Assembly (NCBI GenBank): GCA_021286765.1
Contig: JAJTBS010000002.1
Span: 1 to 64,000 of the forward strand
Source: Holophagaceae bacterium
GTDB lineage: Bacteria; Acidobacteriota; Holophagae; Holophagales; Holophagaceae
DNA: 64,000 nucleotides
Reading direction: 5' to 3'
Under the pieces are notes generated by a model. It was not told where the DNA came from. It did not search any database and was given only the letters and a program-made list of their open reading frames with translations. Positions within the stretch are counted from its first letter, which is position 1. Every line of letters begins with the position of its first letter. The position numbers and the translations under genes were made by a program. Positions 26,450-34,350 of this stretch are shown piece by piece.

Positions 26450-28159
26450 TCAGGGGGCTTTGGCGGGGACCGGCAGATCGATGGAGAAGACGGTGCCCTG
26501 GCCAGGCGCGCTCTCGACCTGGATGGCGCCCCGGTTCTGCAGCACGAGGTTCCGGACGGTGGCGAGGCCCAGCCCCGTGCCGGAAGGCTTGGTGGTGTAG
26601 AAGGGCTCGAAGAGCTGGTCGAGCTGGCCAGGCGGGATGCCGGGCCCATCATCCTGCACGTCGAGGCCGACGCCGCTGGGCCGAAGAACGGCGCGGATCC
26701 TGAGGGTGCCGCCGGGGCCCATGGCATCGCGGGCATTCGAGACCAGGTTCTGGAGGATCTGGTCCAGCGAACGGGGATCCGCCACCACCCAGAGGTCCCC
26801 TCCAGCTTGGAGTTCCAGCCGCTGGCCGGGATGAAGGATCGCGCGCCACAGGCCCTCCTGTTCCGCGAGCCACTTGGGGAGGCAGATGGGGACCGGGGTC
26901 AGCTCCTGGAAGCGCCCGCTCTCCAGGATCTGACGGGTCATGGTGATGGCCCGTTCCGAGGCGTCGCCCAGAACATCGACCGACTCGAGCTGGGCCGGGC
27001 TGCAGGACTCCCGCAGGATCTCCAGGCGCATGCGGATGATCCCGAGCATGTTGTTCAGGTCGTGGGCCAGACCGGCGGCCAATCCCGCCATCATCCGGAC
27101 CCGCAGGCCGTTCATGGCTTCCCGGTGGTGGGCTTCGAGCTCGCGGGTGCGCGCCTCCACGCGGTCCTCCAGACCCTGCGACAGCCGCTCCAGATCCAGG
27201 ATCAGCAGCCCGTGCCTCAACACCAGGATCGCCATCAGAATCGATCCAAGCGCGAGCAGGGCGCGGGGGGCTTCGCCCTGGGGCCGGAGGACCTGGATGG
27301 CGGCCAGGGCCAGGACAGCCAGCGATACCACGGTGGGGATGAGCGCCCGGAACACAGATGGTTTCTCCTGCCGGAGCGGGAGTGCCGGTGTGGTGGCCGG
27401 GCTGAGGGCTGCGAGAACGATCAGGGCGTTGGCTGCCTGATGGAGAACTTCCGCCGCGTCGCCGAGGTAATTCTGGATGTAGTGCCCGGTGATCCGGAGC
27501 AGCACCACGGCAGAACTGTAGACGAGGAGGACCACCAGCGACCAGCGGACGAAGCGCTTGGCCTGGGCCTGCTCAGGCAGCGCCAGGCGGGTCTCTTGGA
27601 GCAGCCAGAGGGTCAGCACGGCGAGGCAGGCGCCGATCTGGATCATGTAGAGCAGCACCATGCTCCGGGACAGGCGCCCCACGGAAGCCATGGAGCCGGT
27701 GGCCATCCAGGCCAGGGTGAAGAGGGAGGCGGCGATGGCAAGGCCATCGAGGAAGGTCCGGATCCGGTCCCTGGGCATCCGCGCCTGCTGGGGCCAGAGA
27801 AGGAACCCGCCCCCGAGGGCCATCAGGGAAAGGATCGAGATGGCCGGCCCCAGAAGGGGCGCATGAGGCAGGTGGAGCAGGGTCGGGGCGTAGCGGAGTC
27901 CGCCCAGGGCGGCCCCCAGCCCGAGCAGGCCGAAAGCGGCCGGGCCTTCGCGGCGTGAACGCCGCCAGGCGAGGATGGCGGCTCCGAAGGCCAGGAGGAA
28001 TACGGCCAGAAAGTCGAAGGCCTTGGCGAGGGGGTGGATCCGGTAGGCCAGCGGCAGAAGGGCGTTGGCCGCGAGAAGCGCCAGCAGGCCGGACAGGATG
28101 GCGGGGTGCAGGTGCCACAGGGCGGCGAAGGAGGCTCTGGCGCCCGTGCGATTGTGCAT
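26450..28159 (-). CDS. membrane sensor histidine kinase, no adjacent response regulator
   Basis: The 569-residue product begins with about eight membrane helices (residues ~15-310; for example LLALLAANALLPLAYRI), with little external sequence, so it probably senses something in or near the membrane. A coiled-coil linker leads to the HisKA domain (His366 in LAAGLAHDLNNMLG) and a HATPase domain (NLVSNARDAMG, DDGPGIPPG, GTGLGLATV), resembling NtrB-type kinases. No response regulator is next to it; downstream is an LpxL-type acyltransferase. Its upstream region (28160-28275) is locally AT-rich (for example TTGAATAAT on the minus strand), with no obvious ribosome-binding site. Confidence 0.88.
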   Translation of the reverse strand: MHNRTGARASFAALWHLHPAILSGLLALLAANALLPLAYRIHPLAKAFDFLAVFLLAFGAAILAWRRSRREGPAAFGLLGLGAALGGLRYAPTLLHLPHAPLLGPAISILSLMALGGGFLLWPQQARMPRDRIRTFLDGLAIAASLFTLAWMATGSMASVGRLSRSMVLLYMIQIGACLAVLTLWLLQETRLALPEQAQAKRFVRWSLVVLLVYSSAVVLLRITGHYIQNYLGDAAEVLHQAANALIVLAALSPATTPALPLRQEKPSVFRALIPTVVSLAVLALAAIQVLRPQGEAPRALLALGSILMAILVLRHGLLILDLERLSQGLEDRVEARTRELEAHHREAMNGLRVRMMAGLAAGLAHDLNNMLGIIRMRLEILRESCSPAQLESVDVLGDASERAITMTRQILESGRFQELTPVPICLPKWLAEQEGLWRAILHPGQRLELQAGGDLWVVADPRSLDQILQNLVSNARDAMGPGGTLRIRAVLRPSGVGLDVQDDGPGIPPGQLDQLFEPFYTTKPSGTGLGLATVRNLVLQNRGAIQVESAPGQGTVFSIDLPVPAKAP

Positions 28160-28275
28160 TTACTGAGTGTTTCGCGAATTATTCAAACAGGCAATCCTTA
28201 CCCCACGCAGCCTCTGCATTCGTAGTGGAAGTCACAGATCCCATCGCCCGCTTCCCGTGCCTGGACTGAATTCCA

Positions 28276-29415
28276 CTACCGCCAGACGTTCTGGTTCGGG
28301 TTGCGGTCCTCCATCTCCTGCCAAAGGCGCTGGAGGCTCTGGAGCCGCTCCGGGTAGTCCAGCTCAAGGTGATCGAGGGTCGCGTCGTCCTGCGGATCGA
28401 AGGCCATGGGGTCCTCGAGGACCTCGGTCGTGAATTCGGGGAAGACCCGCCCCAGTAGGGTCCGGTCGAGTCCCCGGACACTGAGGGTGCGGATCCCCGG
28501 GGTATCCACGAGGGTGCCGCCGGCCTCCAGGGCCAGCCATCGGGAGGCTGTGGTGGTCTGCTTGCCGGTGCCGAACTTGGTGAGCCCTCCGGTTTTCAAG
28601 GCGGCCACGGGATGAAGGGCGTTCACCAAGGTGCTCTTGCCGACCCCGCTGTGGCCGAGAAGGACGACCACCTTTCCTTGGAGGAGCCCGTGGAGGTCAT
28701 TGACCCCTTCCCCGTTGAGGGCGGAGGTTTCGTGAATGGCCACGCCCTGTTCGCGCAGGGGATCCAGCTCAGGCAGGGTGTCCTTCTTCGAGGCCCGGTC
28801 CCGCTTGGTGACGATGACGCGGAAGGTGAGCCCGGCATCGAGGGCCAGCACCTGAGCCCGTTCCAGGAGGCCGGGGCGGAGGGGCGGATCCACCACGGCC
28901 GCGCAGATCCAGAGTTCGTCGGCATTGGCGCAGATGAGCTGCCAGGGCTCGCGGTCATCGATGCCACCACGCTTGAGCAGGGTCTTCCGGGGCATCACGG
29001 CCACCACTTGGGCCTCGGGAGAGCCACCGTCCCCGCGGGCGGGGGCCTGGGCCGGCGGCCTCGGGTCCTCGGGCTCCACGGGCGCGGCAGAGTAGCGCAC
29101 GCGGTCACCACAGACCAGGCGCACGCCCTTGAGCTTGCCGCCCAGGGTCGCCCGCAGGATGGTTCGATCTTCCAGCTCCAAATCCACCCACTGGCTGTGC
29201 CGCTGGATCAGGATGGCCTCTGGCAGGTGCATCCAGGGGGTCGGATCGGGCAGCCGGAGCAGGGCCTCGGCATCGTGGGATTCGATGCCGGTCTCCAGCC
29301 GCTCGGCGTGCTGCTGGCGCCGCTTGCTCTCTCCGCCCCGCTCCCGGGAATAGGCCTCCCGGTGGTCCAGATCCTGGGCCTCGCGGCTCTGGCCGAGGCG
29401 GAACTTGCGGGTCAT
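28276..29415 (-). CDS. rsgA: ribosome small-subunit GTPase RsgA, lacking the zinc-finger cysteines
   Basis: RsgA is a circularly permuted GTPase that checks late 30S assembly. The 379-residue product has an OB domain with an inserted basic N-terminal extension (about 1-120), then permuted G motifs: TKRD (G4), SALNGEG (G5), GHSGVGKSTLVNAL (G1), a K-rich G2 (GTGKQTTT) and DTPGIRTL (G3). The C-terminal domain normally holds a Cys3-His zinc site; here the last ~60 residues contain no cysteine. ATG 29415 was chosen over GTG 29436, as neither has a clear ribosome-binding site. It lies 97 nt after the EfpL-type gene on the same strand. Confidence 0.9.
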   Translation of the reverse strand: MTRKFRLGQSREAQDLDHREAYSRERGGESKRRQQHAERLETGIESHDAEALLRLPDPTPWMHLPEAILIQRHSQWVDLELEDRTILRATLGGKLKGVRLVCGDRVRYSAAPVEPEDPRPPAQAPARGDGGSPEAQVVAVMPRKTLLKRGGIDDREPWQLICANADELWICAAVVDPPLRPGLLERAQVLALDAGLTFRVIVTKRDRASKKDTLPELDPLREQGVAIHETSALNGEGVNDLHGLLQGKVVVLLGHSGVGKSTLVNALHPVAALKTGGLTKFGTGKQTTTASRWLALEAGGTLVDTPGIRTLSVRGLDRTLLGRVFPEFTTEVLEDPMAFDPQDDATLDHLELDYPERLQSLQRLWQEMEDRNPNQNVWR

Positions 29416-29512
29416 GCGGCGGCCCTGGTCCGGCACTGCCCGAGCAGCGCACGGGTGGCGCGAGGGGGACGCCGGGCGGCCACAGGGAGCAGGCGGTCCC
29501 CCACGCCCATCA

Positions 29513-30088
29513 TCAGGCGCGGCCGCCGAATTCGCCGGTCTCGGTGCTGACCTTCACCTTCTCGCCCTCCTTGATGAAGAGGGGCACCTTGATCTCGATG
29601 CCCGTCTCCAGCTTGGCGGGCTTGGTGACGTTGCCGCTGGCCGTGTCCCCGCGGGCGCCCGGCTCGGTGTAGGTCACCGCCAGTTCCACGGTGGTGGGCA
29701 TCTGGAGGCCGATGGGATTGCCGTTGTACTTCTGGATCTGGACGATGAGGCCCTCGGTGAGGTAATCCAGGGCGTCACCCATGAGGCTCTCGCCCAAGGT
29801 GTGGGTCTCGTAGGTCTCCTGGTCCATGAAGTGGGAGCCGTCGCCATCGCTGTAGAGGTAGCTGGCGGGGGTGAGGACAAGGTCGGGCTCCTTGAACTTG
29901 TCCCCGGCCTTGAACGTCTTGTCAAAGACCGCCCGGGTGAGCAGGTTCCGCATCTTGATGCGCACCAGGGTCTGGCCGCCGCGGGCCGTGGGGGTGGAGA
30001 TCTCCACATCCAGGCAGTGGTAGGGGGTCTCTTCGAGTTCGAAGAACATCTTCCGTTTGATCTCGATGGCTTCGAGCAGGGCGGCCAT
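29513..30088 (-). CDS. efpL: elongation factor P paralogue of the EfpL/YeiP type
   Basis: EF-P-type factors bind between the P and E sites and relieve stalling at proline runs. The 191-residue product has the three-domain EF-P fold (KOW-like 1-65, OB 66-125, OB 126-191 with TGIEIKVPLFIKEGEKV). The loop facing the peptidyl-tRNA reads PTARGGQ, matching the longer SPTARG loop of E. coli YeiP/EfpL rather than the PGKGxA loop with the modified lysine of canonical EF-P. I start at ATG 30088, which fits the family N-terminus (MAALLEAIEIKRKMFF). It precedes rsgA, another ribosome factor. Confidence 0.82.
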   Translation of the reverse strand: MAALLEAIEIKRKMFFELEETPYHCLDVEISTPTARGGQTLVRIKMRNLLTRAVFDKTFKAGDKFKEPDLVLTPASYLYSDGDGSHFMDQETYETHTLGESLMGDALDYLTEGLIVQIQKYNGNPIGLQMPTTVELAVTYTEPGARGDTASGNVTKPAKLETGIEIKVPLFIKEGEKVKVSTETGEFGGRA

Positions 30089-30127
30089 GGGCACTCCAGA
30101 ATGTCGAATCCTCCATTCTATCTCGAC

Positions 30128-30154
30128 TTGGGGAAGGGGTCTCCTGGTTAGAAT
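30128..30154 (+). promoter_or_regulatory. candidate promoter of the Ser/Thr kinase gene
   Basis: TTGGGG (30128-30133) and TAGAAT (30149-30154) are 15 nt apart, a short spacer. The -10 box ends only 9 nt before the ATG at 30164, which would give a nearly leaderless mRNA. No ribosome-binding site is visible, consistent with that. Confidence 0.35.
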
Positions 30155-30163
30155 TTCCTTTCC

Positions 30164-31399
30164 ATGGCAGACCCGAAAACCATCGGCAGGTATCAGATCC
30201 TGCGGCCCATCGGACAGGGCGGCATGGGAACTGTCTACCTGGCGGAGGATCCCCTGCTCAAGCGGCGGGTGGCCATCAAGGTGATCCGCGTGGCTGGCAG
30301 TGCCCGGCACCAGGCCATGCTGCGCTTCCGCCGGGAAGCCGAGATCAGCGCCCAGCTGAACCACCCGAACCTGGTGACCATCTTCGATGTGGGCGTGGAA
30401 GAGGACCTGGGGCCCTTCCTGGCCATGGAATACGTGGAGGGCAAGAGCCTCGCCAAGCACATCCGGGAGAAGGACCTCGATCTCGAAGCCTCCGCGAAGG
30501 TGCTGATCCAGGCCATGCGCGCCCTGCGGGCCGCCCACCGGCGGGCCATCGTCCACCGGGACGTGAAACCCGACAACATCCTTCTCAGCGAGGAGGGCAG
30601 GGCCAAGCTCATGGACTTCGGCATCGCCCGCAGCATGGGCCACATGAGCCTGAATCCCGAGCATCCCCTGGATGGTTCGCTGCTGGAGGAGGGTGCCCAG
30701 GACGGCTATGCCCAGACCCTCGCCCTGAGGCTGACCGTCACCGGGGACTTTCTGGGTTCACCGGCCTATGCCCCGCCCGAGGTGCTGAAAGGCGGTGAGG
30801 GGACGCCCTCCTCAGATCGCTACAGCTTCGCAGCGACGGCCTTCGAACTGCTCACGGGCCAGCTGCCCCACCCGGGGGGAGGGCTCACGGAGATCATCAT
30901 CCACATCCTGCAGGAGCCCATCGCCATCCCGGCGGACTTGCCCCCTCGCCTGGGCGCCGTGTTCCAGCGGGCCCTGTCCGTGGATCCGGATGACCGCTAC
31001 ACCACCTTGCCGGAGTTCATGGAGGAGCTCATCGACGCCCTGCCCGGTCCGGCCAGCATGCGGGCCCGGCTCTTCGCGGCCCTGGGCCAGGATGACGACG
31101 GCAGCAGCGTGTCCACGGCGCGGTTCCGCCTCCCGGCCGAGTTGACCCAGGGCCATGGGGAGGACAGCGGGCCCCAGGCCGCGGAGGTCCGGCTGCGCCA
31201 GAGCCAGCCGGTAAAGATCACCCTGGCCGAGGACCCGGTGGAGACCTTCCTGGCTGCGCAGAAGGCCTCGACGGAACCTGGACCCGAGGAGACCGACTGG
31301 GTGACCATCCTCAAGTGGGTGGTCTTCATCTTCGTGCTGCTCCAGCTGTTCTGGTGGCTGGCGCCGACCCTTTCGCGGGTCCACTTCGCGGCCCCGTGA
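30164..31399 (+). CDS. Hanks-type serine/threonine protein kinase, membrane-anchored
   Basis: The 411-residue product has a complete kinase domain: glycine loop GQGGMGTVY, ATP-anchoring Lys39, catalytic Asp133 in HRDVKPDN, Asp151 of DFG, and GSPAYAPPEV at the activation segment. A ~90-residue variable linker leads to one C-terminal membrane helix (about 380-402, ILKWVVFIFVLLQLFWW) with only ~10 residues outside, so no external sensor domain. Substrates are unknown. It diverges from efpL (75 nt between starts) and is convergent with the CPBP gene, the stops being 7 nt apart. Confidence 0.93.
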   Translation: MADPKTIGRYQILRPIGQGGMGTVYLAEDPLLKRRVAIKVIRVAGSARHQAMLRFRREAEISAQLNHPNLVTIFDVGVEEDLGPFLAMEYVEGKSLAKHIREKDLDLEASAKVLIQAMRALRAAHRRAIVHRDVKPDNILLSEEGRAKLMDFGIARSMGHMSLNPEHPLDGSLLEEGAQDGYAQTLALRLTVTGDFLGSPAYAPPEVLKGGEGTPSSDRYSFAATAFELLTGQLPHPGGGLTEIIIHILQEPIAIPADLPPRLGAVFQRALSVDPDDRYTTLPEFMEELIDALPGPASMRARLFAALGQDDDGSSVSTARFRLPAELTQGHGEDSGPQAAEVRLRQSQPVKITLAEDPVETFLAAQKASTEPGPEETDWVTILKWVVFIFVLLQLFWWLAPTLSRVHFAAP

Positions 31400-31406
31400 C
31401 TCCCGT

Positions 31407-32750
31407 CTAGGCGAAGGCACGCATGAGCAGGAACAGGCCCCCGTTCCAGCAGGCGTGGACCAGGATGGGGGTCCGCAGGCTGCCTGTGTGCCGCATGGCC
31501 AGACCCATCACCAGCCCCAGGGTGCCGAGGACGGGCAGTCCCGCAGGCTGCAGGTGAATGACCGCGAAGAGCAGCGCAGAAAGGGCCAGGGCCACGGCCA
31601 GCCGCTGTCTTCGGGCCAGCACGGGCAGCAGGAAGCCCCGGAACAGCAGTTCCTCAAAGAAGGGCGCCAGCCCCGCCACGGTCAGGAGCAGTGCCAGGGT
31701 CGGGCCCCAACCCGACAGGCTGCGCAGCAGCTCCTGCAGGTCCCGCTGGGGACTCTGCTCGGGCCTGAAGACCAGATTCGTGAGCACGGCCACGGCGATG
31801 ACCAGGAAGACCGCCAGGGCGAGGAAGGCGCCGCCCCAGGCGAGGTCGCGGCCAGCCCGGCCTGGCGCCACCCGCTGCCACAGGTCGGCGAAACTCAGGC
31901 CCTCTGCCCGGCAGAGGAGCTGGATTCCGAAGCCGGCGTGGAGCAGGTAGCCCAGAGGCAGGGCCAGCCACCGCAGCCCTGGCCACGGGTGGAGCAGGAG
32001 CGCCGCCACGTTCCCGGAGATGAAGAAGGCCAGAAACCAGCCGAGCAGGACCAAGGCACAGGCGCGTCCTGAGAGAGACCAGGCGGGGAGCGTGGGGGCG
32101 GGACCCTTGTCCCTGGCCACCAGCAGGTAGATGCCCACCGTGAGCCCAACGGCCGCGAAGGTGAGGACCGCCAACCCGAGGAGGCCCAGTCCGGCCAGAC
32201 GGGCCATCAGGGCCGTTCGGGCCCGGGCACGGAGGGCCTCGCCCCCGCCTTCGCGGTCCAACATGCGGGCCTCGAAGAGGTCGGCGGCATACCCACCCCC
32301 CAGCCGGCGATGAAGGTCGAGGCGCTCCGTGGGGGCGGGCATGGGACCCCCGGCATAGGCCGCGAGGTAGGCCCGCTGGAAGCGCTCCCTGGCCGGCCCC
32401 AGCCGCGCGAGGTTCGTGTCATCCAGAATTGGCGCGGGAGGGTTCGCCTCGGTCAGCTCGGTTCTGAGCACCAGCAGAAAGGCCCGGTCCCAGGGCTCTT
32501 TCAGCTGGATCTCGGCCTTCGTCCATTCCTTTGCCGCCACGGAGCGCCCCGTGAAGGCCTTGGGCCCGGCCAGCGCCACTTCCAGCAGGCGGGCTTGAAG
32601 TCCGGCCCGCTCCGCGGGGCGCCGCGAGCCCTGTTGCCGGGCACGGAGGGTGAAGCCGGCCGCCACCAGCGCAAGTAGAGCCAGCAGCGCGATGAGGGGA
32701 TCGGCCCAGCTGCGGTCGGGCTGCCAGGAGGATCGGGATTCAGAGGCCAT
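31407..32750 (-). CDS. CPBP-family intramembrane metalloprotease
   Basis: The 447-residue product has an N-terminal membrane helix, an external domain (about 45-215), and then seven or eight helices. The CAAX-protease/bacteriocin-processing signature is present: EELLFRG (glutamate pair plus Arg), FAVIHLQ (His), and HACWN near the C-terminus. Members process prenylated or signal-type peptides or act in bacteriocin immunity; the substrate is not indicated. It lies 9 nt downstream of the DCC gene, so they form an operon. Confidence 0.85.
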   Translation of the reverse strand: MASESRSSWQPDRSWADPLIALLALLALVAAGFTLRARQQGSRRPAERAGLQARLLEVALAGPKAFTGRSVAAKEWTKAEIQLKEPWDRAFLLVLRTELTEANPPAPILDDTNLARLGPARERFQRAYLAAYAGGPMPAPTERLDLHRRLGGGYAADLFEARMLDREGGGEALRARARTALMARLAGLGLLGLAVLTFAAVGLTVGIYLLVARDKGPAPTLPAWSLSGRACALVLLGWFLAFFISGNVAALLLHPWPGLRWLALPLGYLLHAGFGIQLLCRAEGLSFADLWQRVAPGRAGRDLAWGGAFLALAVFLVIAVAVLTNLVFRPEQSPQRDLQELLRSLSGWGPTLALLLTVAGLAPFFEELLFRGFLLPVLARRQRLAVALALSALLFAVIHLQPAGLPVLGTLGLVMGLAMRHTGSLRTPILVHACWNGGLFLLMRAFA

Positions 32751-32759
32751 ACCTCCAGG

Positions 32760-33137
32760 CTACGCGAAGGGCTGGCGGCCGGTGCGCCGGAAGCGCCAGG
32801 CGGCCCAGCGAAGGTAGACCCGGTTCAGCAGCTTCGGGAACCCGGGGATGGCCAGGATGGGAGCCACCCACTGCCAGCCCGGCAGTCGGCGGGCGATGGG
32901 CCGCAACAAGTCTGCGCCCGCCCGGACCTCCCGGGTGCCCAGGTCCAGGCCGTGGATCTCCTTCTCGACCGGGCGGCCGCCCAGCTCCGGCGCCAGGATC
33001 AGCAGCTCCGGGTCGCGCACCGAAAGAATGAGAAGCAGCCCCTGCCGGTCCCGCCGGGCCAGCCACAGGGCCATGCGGCAGCAGAGGGTGCAGGCGGGAT
33101 CATAGGCAAGGAGGAGGGGGGCGGCCATCGGCCGCAT
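32760..33137 (-). CDS. DCC-family thiol-disulfide oxidoreductase-like protein (DUF393)
   Basis: The 125-residue product begins with a hydrophobic strand followed by YDPACTLCC, matching the DxxCxxC motif that names the DCC family. It also has HGLDLGTREVRAGADLLRPI and a C-terminal LLNRVYLRWAAWRFR segment as in that family. These proteins are predicted redox proteins, often of chlorosome or membrane-associated systems, with uncertain function. Start options are ATG 33137 and ATG 33128; neither has a clear ribosome-binding site. It precedes the CPBP protease gene by 9 nt. Confidence 0.8.
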   Translation of the reverse strand: MRPMAAPLLLAYDPACTLCCRMALWLARRDRQGLLLILSVRDPELLILAPELGGRPVEKEIHGLDLGTREVRAGADLLRPIARRLPGWQWVAPILAIPGFPKLLNRVYLRWAAWRFRRTGRQPFA

Positions 33138-33179
33138 GATGTCATGGGTTGGCGGTAAGGTTGAAGCTCCGGAGGACCC

Positions 33180-33575
33180 ATGGCCTTTTCCCATCCCATC
33201 GAGGTGCGGTTCAGCGATCTGGACGCCATGGGCCACGTGAACAATGCCGTGGTGGTCAGCTACATGGAGCAGGCCCGCTTTCAGTGGTGGCGCAGCTTCC
33301 TGGGCGGAAGGAAGTTCCAGGAGGAGGGCTTCCTCATCGCCCGCGCCGAGGTGGACTACCGGATGCCGATCCTCCTGGGCGACGACGTGCGGGTGGAGCT
33401 GCACTGCAGCAAGGTGGGCAACAGCTCCTTCGAGCTGACCTACCGCATCACCAAGGGCCTGGGCGGAGGACTCTTCGCTGAAGGCAAGACCGTTCAGGTG
33501 ATGCTCGACTTCACCACCAACCGGCCCCGCCCCCTCGCGGGTTCCACGCGGGAGTGGCTGGAGGCCCAGGGCTGA
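33180..33575 (+). CDS. acyl-CoA thioesterase, hotdog fold (YbgC/FadM type)
   Basis: The 131-residue product matches 4HBT-type thioesterases: EVRFSDLDAMGHVNNAVVVS holds the catalytic Asp and the HVNN turn of the FadM subgroup, followed by YMEQAR on the hot-dog helix and VDYRMPILLGDDVRVE. It hydrolyses acyl-CoA to free acid, of unspecified chain. GGAGGA lies 4 nt before ATG 33180. Its TGA overlaps the next gene's ATG (TGATG). Confidence 0.93.
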   Translation: MAFSHPIEVRFSDLDAMGHVNNAVVVSYMEQARFQWWRSFLGGRKFQEEGFLIARAEVDYRMPILLGDDVRVELHCSKVGNSSFELTYRITKGLGGGLFAEGKTVQVMLDFTTNRPRPLAGSTREWLEAQG

Positions 33576-34330
33576 TGCCCATGTTTCTGGGTACGGCTGT
33601 CTGGAACGAGGGGCCTGCCGAGCGCCGGGCCCTGGTGGCCCGCCTCGCCTCGGGCCGCCTGGCGGACCTGAACCGAATCGAGGCGGTGCGCCTGCGCAAG
33701 CTGGGCGAGGGGGAACCCGAGCGCCTTGCCGAGGGGCTGATGCCCGTCAGCCTTCGCCGGGTGCTGGAAGGGGGCCCCAGGGCCCTGGCCCGGGCGCGTC
33801 AGACCTGGGCCTACGCGGAAAAGTGGGATCGGCGGGGCACGCTGCCGGCCACCTTGGCGCTGCCTCCGGAAGCCGTGGAGCTGCTTCCATGCCTGCCCCG
33901 GCCGACGGCTTTGCGGCGCCTGGACGGACACTGGCTGGATCGCCTGGTCGTGCAGGGGCCCGGAGCAGAGCTGTCGGCCCCGCCCCAGCCCGGCCTGGCC
34001 GCCGTGGGACTGGCGGGGGGCGGCCTGGCCGGCTATTGCCTCGCGCTGGAGGAGGCGGGGGGCGCCGTGCTGGGCGCCTGGCTGGCGGATGAGTGGCCCA
34101 CGGGCCACCTGGAGCTGAGGGTGGGCGCCGCCCGCCGCAGCGCACCCCTGAAGGCCTGGGAGGGGCTGGAGCTCCCCCTGCTGAGGGCAGGCGAGGTCAT
34201 GCTGCTCCCGCCGCCGAGGCTGAAACCCTTTTCCCAGTTGATGGAAGGGGCGGAGGTGCAGCTCAGTGCGGGGTTTGATCAGCTGGTCCTGCGGCTCGGG
34301 CCCGGGGGCGTTCATCCCACGGTGCAGTAA
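33575..34330 (+). CDS. hypothetical protein coupled to the thioesterase
   Basis: I do not recognise this 251-residue protein. It starts at ATG 33575, overlapping the thioesterase stop, so it is translationally coupled to it. It is Ala/Gly/Leu/Arg-rich, begins MPMFLGTAVWNEG, has no predicted membrane helices or signal peptide, and no Cys-rich or nucleotide-binding motif. A possible alternation of strands after residue 120 (AAVGLAGGGLAGYCLALEE, VLGAWLADEW) suggests a globular fold. It is convergent with aroF. Confidence 0.7.
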   Translation: MPMFLGTAVWNEGPAERRALVARLASGRLADLNRIEAVRLRKLGEGEPERLAEGLMPVSLRRVLEGGPRALARARQTWAYAEKWDRRGTLPATLALPPEAVELLPCLPRPTALRRLDGHWLDRLVVQGPGAELSAPPQPGLAAVGLAGGGLAGYCLALEEAGGAVLGAWLADEWPTGHLELRVGAARRSAPLKAWEGLELPLLRAGEVMLLPPPRLKPFSQLMEGAEVQLSAGFDQLVLRLGPGGVHPTVQ

Positions 34331-34350
34331 CGCCCAGGGGTGCGTCGGTA

